Position numbers and translations under genes: made by a program. From NCBI GenBank assembly GCA_947455195.1, contig CANGMI010000003.1, positions 323,620 to 387,619 on the forward strand: a stretch of 64,000 nt of DNA, in the 5' to 3' direction. Every line of letters begins with the position of its first letter. Position 1 is the stretch's first letter. Below are positions 41,551 through 48,627 of this stretch, in pieces. The notes below the pieces were generated by a model, which saw only the letters and a list, made by a program, of their open reading frames with translations, was not told the origin of the DNA and searched no databases. The DNA is from Pseudomonadota bacterium. GTDB lineage: Bacteria > Pseudomonadota > Gammaproteobacteria > Burkholderiales > SG8-39.

Positions 41551-42501
41551 ATGAACCATGCCAGCCCGGCTGTTGCGTTCTGCTTTGACCGCCATTACGC
41601 GCGGTATTGTCAGGTTGCGCTGTTCTCACTGATCGTGAGCCATGGACGGAACGTCAGGGTCCATTGCATCTGCACCGATGATGTGGCCGCCGTCGACATC
41701 GACAACCTTCAGTCCCTGGCTGATCGCCTTGGTGTCGATGTCCGGTTCCTGAGCGTTCCTGCGTCAGGCCAGGTCTCGGGCTGGAAGACGTCCGGGCATC
41801 TCACCGAGGGGGTCTATCTGCGGCTTCTGCTGCCTGACTTGTTGCCGATGGAAGACAAGGTCTTGTACCTGGACTGTGATGTGATCGTGAAAAAGCCGCT
41901 CGATGATCTGTATGGCGTGGATATCGATCGGTTCAGATATGCCGGCGTCATCGACAAGCTGGGTTCGGCGGCCTCGAGGATCGACGCTCCATTCCGGCAG
42001 AACTATGTCAACAGCGGCGTTCTTCTGATGAACCTGAAAGCGCTGCGCGAGGATGATGCCTTCGAAAAGATGCGAGTCTTGCATGACACGCATCGCTCAA
42101 AGATCACCTGGGGGGACCAGTGCCTCATCAACATCTATGCGCATGAGCATGTTCGGGTGCTGGATGAGCAATACAACTTTCAGGTCTCCCATGCCGGGTT
42201 TCGTCGGGAAAAGTGGTTGGAGGTTTGCGAGGGAAAAGCCATCTACCACTTTGTCGGCGACACCAAGCCCTGGCATGCAAGAGCTCGCAGGCACATTTCG
42301 GAGTTCTGGTGGGGATTTGCCCGAGCGCTCGATTGCGAGCGGTTGCGACCCATTCGCAGCAGCACGTACACGGAGTGCATGGTCGAGTGCGAGTCGCTGG
42401 AAGAGTACGACGACTACAAGAAGTCATGCGAAGTGAAGGACCTGATCATCAAGTCGTTTGTGTCTCACGTGAAGAATTCCAAGGCCGCTGGCGTGGCGTA
42501 G
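41551..42501 (+). CDS. Glycosyltransferase family 8 protein
   Basis: A 316-residue GT8 enzyme (LgtC/GatL-like). It opens with AVAFCFDRHYARYCQVALFSL, has the metal motif YLDCDVIV (Asp108, Asp110), YVNSGVLLMNLKAL and the HFVGDTKPW motif at 233-241, all diagnostic. These enzymes transfer galactose or glucose from UDP-sugar to lipopolysaccharide or other glycans with retention. ATG at 41551 is chosen because the conserved strand begins 7 residues later; the frame is open upstream into the preceding gene. Confidence 0.9.
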   Translation: MNHASPAVAFCFDRHYARYCQVALFSLIVSHGRNVRVHCICTDDVAAVDIDNLQSLADRLGVDVRFLSVPASGQVSGWKTSGHLTEGVYLRLLLPDLLPMEDKVLYLDCDVIVKKPLDDLYGVDIDRFRYAGVIDKLGSAASRIDAPFRQNYVNSGVLLMNLKALREDDAFEKMRVLHDTHRSKITWGDQCLINIYAHEHVRVLDEQYNFQVSHAGFRREKWLEVCEGKAIYHFVGDTKPWHARARRHISEFWWGFARALDCERLRPIRSSTYTECMVECESLEEYDDYKKSCEVKDLIIKSFVSHVKNSKAAGVA

Positions 42502-42581
42502 GAAACCTGCAGCGCGGTGCCTGGTGGCCCGGCGGCCACCGGTCTTTCCGTTCTGCGAATCGGGAATCGGTGCAACGAACC

Positions 42582-43781
42582 ATGAAGCGATGCTTTGCAA
42601 CGTTTGGCGGCGGGTCGGACAGGTTCAGGGATGCGGCAGAGCGGCTGGGGGCCGAGATCGCCGAACTGAAGCTCTTCGACACGGTGAGGGTCGTCACCGG
42701 AGAGGCGCTTCTTGAAGACCCGGCGCACGCCGAGTTCAGTGCGGAGTATGGCGAATTCATCGGCCGGCATGCGCGTGGCTTCGGCTTCTGGTGCTGGAAG
42801 CCCTATGTGATCGACACCGCACTCGAGACGCTGGCGGATGGCGATCTGCTCATCTATGCGGACGCCGGGTGCGAGGCGGGCTCGCGCAGGGACTTTCAGA
42901 TGCTCTTCCAGGAACTCGAGACCTTGTCCTTCATGGGGCAGACGACAGCGCATGATCACATCCGGTACTGCAAACGCCATACGCTCGAACGGCTTGATCC
43001 CGAGGGTCGCTTCCGATCGGCGTTGATGCGGGAAGCCACTATTCTTGCGATCAGGGTCAATCCGGAAACACGAAGCCTCATTCGCGAATGGCGCACGCTG
43101 CTGCTCGACAAGGCGCTGTTGACCGACCCGAGCGCCGATGAGGTTCAATCGGCCGAGTTCGTCGATCACAGGCACGATCAGGCCGTACTGTCGCTGTTGC
43201 TCTACTCCCGGTACAGCAGGTTCCCCGAGCCGGGGCGTGGCTACCTCGCGCGCGCCTTGATCCCGGTACGTACGCGGCATGGCAGGTCGGGCCGGTATCT
43301 GCGGCGGTTTCTCGATGGGTCACACAAGCCGCTGGGCATCGAGCGTTTCGAGTCGATCGGGTTTTCATCGACATCGGAATGGTCGACGGCTCATGATGCA
43401 TCGGACGTCATCACGCACTCGACCTCGCCGGCACGACACGACCGTCGTCGGCACTTCACCTTCCACACGGCCGACGAACTGCGTCCCCATGTCAGGTTCA
43501 AGTTCCGGACGTTGCAGCTGCTGTCCCTGGTGATCATCGAGAATCGGTGGCACTGGGACGCGAAGGGATTTGACCGCTTGCTGATCGCATCGAGCGATGA
43601 CGGTGTGACCTATCGGGAACTGACAAGCGTGTCGTACACCTTCGGGTCAACACTCGACTACGCACCGCTCGTGGTCTGCTTGCCCTACAACTTCAGGACG
43701 CGATTCGTTGTCGTGCAAGCGCTGAATCAGTCGACCCCCAGGCCATTGCACCTGAACTGTGTCCTGTTCTTTACCGGATAG
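42582..43781 (+). CDS. Putative glycosyltransferase with discoidin-like C-terminal domain
   Basis: A 399-residue two-part protein. The N-terminal part has RGFGFWCWKPYVIDTAL (66-80) and GDLLIYADAGCE (87-98), a pattern seen in uncharacterised capsule-cluster glycosyltransferases, with YADAG as a likely nucleotide-sugar or metal site. From about residue 290 the composition changes to beta-rich: LLSLVIIENRWHWDAKGFDR, then SSDDGVTYRELTSV, resembling a discoidin/F5-8-type carbohydrate-binding domain. ATG at 42582 fits the N-terminal strand KRCFATFGGG. It ends the second glycan island. Both domain assignments are by eye. Confidence 0.6.
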   Translation: MKRCFATFGGGSDRFRDAAERLGAEIAELKLFDTVRVVTGEALLEDPAHAEFSAEYGEFIGRHARGFGFWCWKPYVIDTALETLADGDLLIYADAGCEAGSRRDFQMLFQELETLSFMGQTTAHDHIRYCKRHTLERLDPEGRFRSALMREATILAIRVNPETRSLIREWRTLLLDKALLTDPSADEVQSAEFVDHRHDQAVLSLLLYSRYSRFPEPGRGYLARALIPVRTRHGRSGRYLRRFLDGSHKPLGIERFESIGFSSTSEWSTAHDASDVITHSTSPARHDRRRHFTFHTADELRPHVRFKFRTLQLLSLVIIENRWHWDAKGFDRLLIASSDDGVTYRELTSVSYTFGSTLDYAPLVVCLPYNFRTRFVVVQALNQSTPRPLHLNCVLFFTG

Positions 43782-43802
43782 GGGCGCACAGGACGACCAC
43801 CG

Positions 43803-44777
43803 ATGCAGACCATGCTCATTCGCCAGGTAAGCCGATCGATTCTTGCCGCGCTCGCGCTGGCCCTCAGCCTCACCACTGCGCATGCCGAGCCGAAAGCCCT
43901 CGAAGGCTATGGCGTACTGATGATGCATGGCAAGGGTGGCCGGCCAGGCCTCTTTGGCAGCGAACTGGTGAACGCGCTCGAATCGCGCGGCGCCATCGTG
44001 CTGGAACCCTACATGCCCTGGTCGGGGGAGCGCGGCGTGATGCGGGAACTGAACCGCACGGTGCCCGAGATGGTGGCGGAGATCGGGCGGCATGTGGAGA
44101 CGCTGCGCGAGAAGGGCGCGACGCACATCGTGCTGGGAGGTCACAGTCTGGGGGCGGGCATGGCGCTGGCCTATGTGGCCCATGTGGCCCATGTGGCCCA
44201 TGTGGCCCATGTGGCCCATGCGGCCCATGCGGCCCAGGCGCCTCAAGCGTCCGGTGACGCCCCCGTCCCCTCGACAGAGCCCGCGAAGCCCGGTGGTGCC
44301 AACGATTCGATCAGTACGCCTGCCCCTCCACCCATTGCCGGCCTGATGCTTCTTGCTCCGGGGCATACCCCGGACACCTGGGGCCGCGTGTCGGCGATGT
44401 CGCTGGGCGTCCTGCAAGCTCGGGCGTTGGTCGACGCGGGTCGCGGACGCGAAATGGACAGCTACCTGGATATCAACCAGGGTCGACAATCGTGGATTCG
44501 CGCCTCAGCCCAGGCCTATCTGAGCCTGTACGACCCCGAAGGCCCGGCCGTGATGCCGCTCAATGCCGCGCGGGTGCCCGCCGACCTGCCGGTGCTGGTC
44601 GTCATCGGCGACCGCGACCCGCTTTTCAGGGCCGGGAGGCGATATCTCTTCGACCGATTACCCGCGCATGCGCAATCGAGCTATGTGGAAGTGAAGGCCG
44701 GGCATGTGGATACGCCGGATGTGGGGAGCGAGGCGGCGGTGAAATGGCTCTCAGGGCTGCGCTCGGCGAACCGCTGA
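43803..44777 (+). CDS. Secreted alpha/beta hydrolase with VAH-repeat insertion
   Basis: A 324-residue exported hydrolase. Leader ILAALALALSLTTAHA precedes GYGVLMMHGKGGRPG (oxyanion HG). The nucleophile elbow is GGHSLGAG. Immediately after it, the helix carries a 9-base tandem repeat (44175-44237) coding VAH five times, then AAH and AAQ, followed by a Pro/Ala-rich insertion. LVVIGDRDPLF supplies the Asp and KAGHVDTP the His. It resembles DUF3530/TAP-like hydrolases. Repeats this close to an active-site Ser are unusual. Confidence 0.82.
   Translation: MQTMLIRQVSRSILAALALALSLTTAHAEPKALEGYGVLMMHGKGGRPGLFGSELVNALESRGAIVLEPYMPWSGERGVMRELNRTVPEMVAEIGRHVETLREKGATHIVLGGHSLGAGMALAYVAHVAHVAHVAHVAHAAHAAQAPQASGDAPVPSTEPAKPGGANDSISTPAPPPIAGLMLLAPGHTPDTWGRVSAMSLGVLQARALVDAGRGREMDSYLDINQGRQSWIRASAQAYLSLYDPEGPAVMPLNAARVPADLPVLVVIGDRDPLFRAGRRYLFDRLPAHAQSSYVEVKAGHVDTPDVGSEAAVKWLSGLRSANR
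44175..44237 (+). repeat. Coding minisatellite, 9-base unit x7
   Basis: Five perfect GTGGCCCAT units (44175-44219), then GCGGCCCAT and GCGGCCCAG. They encode a VAH/AAH run right after the hydrolase nucleophile elbow. The frame is kept whatever the copy number. Confidence 0.95.
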
Positions 44778-44804
44778 TCTGAACTTTCGGCCCGAAGGGC
44801 GGGC

Positions 44805-44846
44805 AACCCGGATCCGCTACGCCAACCGAGCGACGTGCCGGGTTGA
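44805..44846. terminator. Inverted repeat between convergent genes, terminator candidate
   Basis: CAACCCGG (44805-44812) and CCGGGTTG (44839-44846) are perfect 8-bp arms with a 26-base loop, between the convergent hydrolase and Bug receptor genes. No T-run is present. Confidence 0.3.
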
Positions 44847-44871
44847 CGCAGCGTTCGATTCGCGCCCGAGC

Positions 44872-45876
44872 CTAGTTCGCCTTCAAGCCCACCGCCTTCA
44901 CGACCCGCGCGAACCGCACCGTCTCCTCTGCCAGCACCGCCGCGTACTCGGCAGGGGTTGATCCAACCGCCTCGATGCCCAGCGCAGCCAACGACTCACG
45001 AACCGCCGGGTCACGGGCAGCACCGCCGAGCAGGGCGGCAAGACGTTCACGCACCGCGAGCGGGGTACCCGCCGGCGCCATCACGCCAATGCGTGGCTGG
45101 AAATCGAAATCGGCATAGCCTTGCTCGATGAAGGTGGGCACCGTGGGTGCGAGCGACGCCCGGCGCGGCGCACTGACCCCCAGGAGGCGCAGACGGCCAG
45201 CGGCAACGTGACTTGCGACGCTCGACCAGGCCACCATCGCCAGCGCCGTGTCGCCCGCGAGCAGGGCCTGCAGCGCCGGGCCACTGCCCTTGAAGGGAAT
45301 GTGCTCGAGTGGAATGTCGGCCGCGGCCCGGAACGCCTCGACCGCCAGGTGCACCGTACTGCCGGTGCCTGAGGAGCCGTAAGGGATGCCGGGTCGGGTG
45401 CGGGCCAGGCGCACGAGATCGGCCAGCGTCCTTGCCTCGCCCAGCACGCCTCGAGCATCGGTGCTGACCGCGAGAAAGAGGGGCGAGGCGCCCAGCAACG
45501 TGACCGGCGCAAGATCGCGCACCGGGTCATAGGGGAGGCTTGCGTAGATGTGCGGGTTCACCGTGATCTGGCTGCCATCGGTGACAAGGAGGAGGTGACC
45601 ATCGGCAGCGCCATGCGCCACGGCATCGGTGCCCGCTATACCCCCGGCACCGGGCCTGTTGTCGGCGACCAGAGCCTGACCCAGCGCCGGGGCCGCCGCG
45701 GCCATGACGCGCCGGGCGACAGCATCGGGCAGCCCCCCGGGTGCGTAGGGAATGACCAGGCGCACCGGACGCTGCGGAAACCGCGCCTGCCCCTCCCGCT
45801 CGGGGAGGTCTTGCGCGTGTGCGCGGAGGCCGCAGCCGAGGGCGGCGAGGGCGAGGAGGGAGGTGCGGCGGTTCAT
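44872..45876 (-). CDS. Bug/TctC-family periplasmic receptor
   Basis: A 334-residue receptor. From ATG 45876, NRRTSLLALAALGCGLRAHAQ is the signal peptide; LLALAALGC resembles a lipobox, but AHAQ is an equally good signal peptidase I site. The mature part has FPQRPVRLVIPYAPGGLPDAVARR, ADNRPGAGGIAGTDAVA, SLPYDPVRDLAPVTL and LEHIPFKGSGPALQA. YAPGGLPD replaces the commoner PGGxxD loop. It is divergent from the exported ThDP enzyme gene across 161 bases and could import a precursor for it. Confidence 0.88.
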   Translation of the reverse strand: MNRRTSLLALAALGCGLRAHAQDLPEREGQARFPQRPVRLVIPYAPGGLPDAVARRVMAAAAPALGQALVADNRPGAGGIAGTDAVAHGAADGHLLLVTDGSQITVNPHIYASLPYDPVRDLAPVTLLGASPLFLAVSTDARGVLGEARTLADLVRLARTRPGIPYGSSGTGSTVHLAVEAFRAAADIPLEHIPFKGSGPALQALLAGDTALAMVAWSSVASHVAAGRLRLLGVSAPRRASLAPTVPTFIEQGYADFDFQPRIGVMAPAGTPLAVRERLAALLGGAARDPAVRESLAALGIEAVGSTPAEYAAVLAEETVRFARVVKAVGLKAN

Positions 45877-46037
45877 GGGTGGACTCGAGTGGGGGGAAGG
45901 CGTCACCCCCTGGGCCGCAAATCCTGCATACCCAAGGGTTCATAAAGCACTTTACCGCTCAGGCGCTCTATTCGATACCATGGAATCGAGCGCGCCCCGC
46001 CGTCTGGTGAGAGGTCGTCGCCACCGAGGAGACAGGA

Positions 46038-47930
46038 ATGAAAGAACTGATCAGACAATTTCTCGATGAGGGATTGTCGCGCCGCCGCTTCATGGCGGGC
46101 CTTTCCCTGGCCGGCTTGAGTACCGTCGCCGCTCGTTCGATGGCACAGACGCTCACGCCCTTTTCCAACAAGCCTGCCGTCCCGCCACCGGTAGGTTCGA
46201 TGCGGTCGGTCACCGGCACGGGTGGTACGCTCTTCGTTCAGCAACTGAAGGATGCGGGCGTTCAATACGTGTTCTTCAACCCATCGACGGGCGACTCGCC
46301 GATCTTCGACGCGATGGTCGATGAGCCCGGCATCCAGTTGATCAAGGGTGTGCAAGAGGGTGCAGTGGCGGCGATGGCCGATGGCTATGCCAGGCTCTCG
46401 GGCAAGCCGGGGGTTTGCATCGTGGCCAATATCGGGCTGCCCAACGCCATGACCCAGATGGTCAATGCGTTCAAGGATCGCATACCCGTGGTCACCGTTG
46501 TGGCTGGGTTTCCGCAGGAAACGGTAGGCCGCGAATTGCCCCAGGAATACGACTTCCAGGAGTCGATGGTCGGCCCGATCACCAAGTGGCGCTGGACGGC
46601 ACAGGCAACGCAGGCCATTCCGGAAACCACCCGGCGGGCGCTGAAGTTTGCCACCACGGCGCCGGCCGGACCGGTGTTTCTCACCCTGCCCGAGAACCAA
46701 CTGCGCTCGAATGCCACGGCCAGCATCATGGAGCGCTCCCTGTTCGATGTGCCCATGCTGATCCGGCCCGATGCGGCAGCGATTGAGCGTGCTGCGCGCA
46801 TGCTGCTCGAGGCAAAAAATCCGCTCATCTCGGTCGGTGATGAAATCACGCTGTGTCACGCTGAGCGCGAAGTGGTGGCGCTGGCAGAACTGCTGGGCGC
46901 CCCGGTTGCCGGGCAGGGTGAATTCGGAGTCTGGTCCAAGCCCTTCCCGACCCAGCACCGGCTCTACATCGGCCCGCGCCAGCGGACCATGCGCTTTCCC
47001 GGCGATGTGGACGTGCACCTGAACCTTGGCAACCACTACTCGGAACTGGCAGGGCGTGGCGCAAAGATGATTTCGATCAGGCTCGATGCCACGAGCCTTG
47101 CGCGCAGCGAGCCTGTCGATCTGCCCATCGTGGCCGATCTGAGACTGGGTGTGCTCGACCTCATGGCGGCCATCAAGGCGCTGGCGCCGGCTGCACGGCT
47201 CAGGCAACTGGCCGAAAGTCGCTCGGGCAGGGTGCACGAATACACCCGTGCCGCTGCACAGATGCGGCAAGCGATCGTCGCTGGTGTTGGCAACCAGACG
47301 GCCATCAGACGCGAGCGGCTGGCCGTCGAACTCGAAGCTGCGCTGCCACGCGACACGATCTACGTGACCGACTGCGATTCAGGCAAGGCCATGGACCCGC
47401 TCATGAGCTTTGGCGGTGATGACAAGACCTATGTCTGTCCGGGCCCGGCCGTGCTTGGCTGGGCGGCCGCAGCCAGTATCGGAGCCAAGCTCGCACAGCC
47501 CGATCGTCCGGTGGTTGCCATCATGGGCGACGGGTCGATGATGTTCAGCGGACCCCAGCCTCTGTGGAGCATGGCGCGCTACAAGGCGCCGATCACCACC
47601 ATCATCTACAACAACCTCAGCTACAACAACGAGCGCAACCGGATCTGGACCTACGGGGCTGGCACGCAGTTCAAGCGCGGTATCGACATGACCTGCTACA
47701 ACGGCAACCCCGATGTCGACTTCGCCAAGACGGCACAGGCCTGGGGGGTTGACGGTGAAGTGGTGCACGAGTCCTCGCAACTGAAGGCGGCGCTTGCGCG
47801 GGCTCTACGCGCGAATGTGGCCGGAGAGCCTTACCTGCTCGACATCCATGTCGAGCGTGACGGCATTGGCGCAGCCCTCAGCTGGCACCCCGAATTCTCG
47901 ATTGCCGATCAACGTACCCGGAAGGTCTGA
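46038..47930 (+). CDS. Apparently Tat-exported thiamine-diphosphate-dependent enzyme (acetolactate synthase-like fold)
   Basis: A 630-residue ThDP enzyme with a twin-arginine leader: SRRRFM at 14-19, hydrophobic AGLSLAGLSTVAA, then RSMAQ. The catalytic glutamate is Glu107 in VQEGAVAAMADGYAR. The ThDP motif is complete: GDGS at 497-500 and NN at 525-526, 30 residues in all. Order and length match the acetolactate synthase/pyruvate oxidase/benzoylformate decarboxylase superfamily, which is normally cytoplasmic. Two bases downstream starts a di-haem cytochrome c gene, so a periplasmic 2-oxo-acid-oxidising enzyme feeding a cytochrome is a reasonable hypothesis. Substrate unknown. Confidence 0.85.
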   Translation: MKELIRQFLDEGLSRRRFMAGLSLAGLSTVAARSMAQTLTPFSNKPAVPPPVGSMRSVTGTGGTLFVQQLKDAGVQYVFFNPSTGDSPIFDAMVDEPGIQLIKGVQEGAVAAMADGYARLSGKPGVCIVANIGLPNAMTQMVNAFKDRIPVVTVVAGFPQETVGRELPQEYDFQESMVGPITKWRWTAQATQAIPETTRRALKFATTAPAGPVFLTLPENQLRSNATASIMERSLFDVPMLIRPDAAAIERAARMLLEAKNPLISVGDEITLCHAEREVVALAELLGAPVAGQGEFGVWSKPFPTQHRLYIGPRQRTMRFPGDVDVHLNLGNHYSELAGRGAKMISIRLDATSLARSEPVDLPIVADLRLGVLDLMAAIKALAPAARLRQLAESRSGRVHEYTRAAAQMRQAIVAGVGNQTAIRRERLAVELEAALPRDTIYVTDCDSGKAMDPLMSFGGDDKTYVCPGPAVLGWAAAASIGAKLAQPDRPVVAIMGDGSMMFSGPQPLWSMARYKAPITTIIYNNLSYNNERNRIWTYGAGTQFKRGIDMTCYNGNPDVDFAKTAQAWGVDGEVVHESSQLKAALARALRANVAGEPYLLDIHVERDGIGAALSWHPEFSIADQRTRKV

Positions 47931-47932
47931 TC

Positions 47933-48487
47933 ATGCGCACCGCACACTCTCGCGTTCTTGCTGCCTTCGCAACACCGGTGCTGAAAGGCCTGATCCTGGC
48001 TGCCCTTCTCGCCTGTTCGCCGGCGCAGGCGCAGCACGGTCCGGCGGTCGGGCCCTTGCCTGGCGGTGAGGGCAGCGACATCGTTGGCGTGGTCTGCACG
48101 CAATGCCATGCCCCCAATGCCTTTACCCAGTTGCGGCAGGGGCCTTCTGCCTGGCGCGCCCAGGTGCATGACATGATCCTGCGCGGCGCTCAGGTGGGCC
48201 CTGCAGAGATCGAGCCGGTGGTGAAATATCTGGCTACCCACTTCGGCCCCGGCATCAACGTCCCGGCTGCACTTCTGCCGGGCCGCTTGCCCGAAGGGGC
48301 CGGTCGAGATCTGGTGGAGCAGAACTGCGGGCTGTGCCATGCCATGGACAGGATTGCCAGCGCACGCCACAGCGCGCGCGAGTGGGATGCCATCATGGCG
48401 CGGATGACCGCCCTCGGACAGCCTGCCGCAGGCGATGAGGCGCGCCGCATCACGGCCTATCTGAACGAGCACTTCGGCGCGCGCTGA
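47933..48487 (+). CDS. Di-haem c-type cytochrome
   Basis: A 184-residue periplasmic cytochrome. Leader LKGLILAALLACSPAQAQ; haem sites CTQCH (55-59) and CGLCH (132-136) lie in two similar halves, each followed by a W(R/D)A...M pattern (SAWRAQVHDMILRG; EWDAIMARMTALG) supplying Met ligands. The halves look like an internal duplication of a SorB-like mono-haem domain. ATG at 47933 is two bases after the ThDP enzyme stop, so the genes are co-transcribed. Its likely role is to accept electrons from the exported ThDP enzyme. Confidence 0.87.
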   Translation: MRTAHSRVLAAFATPVLKGLILAALLACSPAQAQHGPAVGPLPGGEGSDIVGVVCTQCHAPNAFTQLRQGPSAWRAQVHDMILRGAQVGPAEIEPVVKYLATHFGPGINVPAALLPGRLPEGAGRDLVEQNCGLCHAMDRIASARHSAREWDAIMARMTALGQPAAGDEARRITAYLNEHFGAR

Positions 48488-48528
48488 GCGCTCAGTCGGG
48501 TTTGAGGTCGGCTGAGCTCACGTGTTCT

Positions 48529-48562
48529 GTTGACACGCTGAGGCGTGTCTCAGGGTGTCAAC
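48529..48562. terminator. Large near-perfect hairpin between the cytochrome and helicase genes
   Basis: GTTGACAC (48529-48536) pairs with GTGTCAAC (48555-48562), and CTGAG (48538-48542) with CTCAG (48549-48553), with one G-G mismatch and a 6-base loop. It lies between convergent genes and marks the edge of the compositionally different helicase region. A bidirectional terminator or an island boundary repeat are both possible. Confidence 0.45.
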
Positions 48563-48627
48563 CCACACGCGGCACATGTCCGTGGCCCAGCGCTCGTTGG
48601 GAACCTGGGACGTCAGTCGAACACGAA

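Noticed and set aside
44175-44237. Tandem repeat considered as a CRISPR array or on/off phase-variation tract
   Set aside because: Units are 9 bases with no spacers, so not CRISPR; and copy changes keep the reading frame, so it cannot act as a frameshift switch.
46038-47930. Reading the ThDP enzyme as an ordinary cytoplasmic acetolactate synthase (ilvB/ilvI)
   Set aside because: It has a twin-arginine leader, is followed by a cytochrome gene instead of ilvN, and no branched-chain biosynthesis genes are near.
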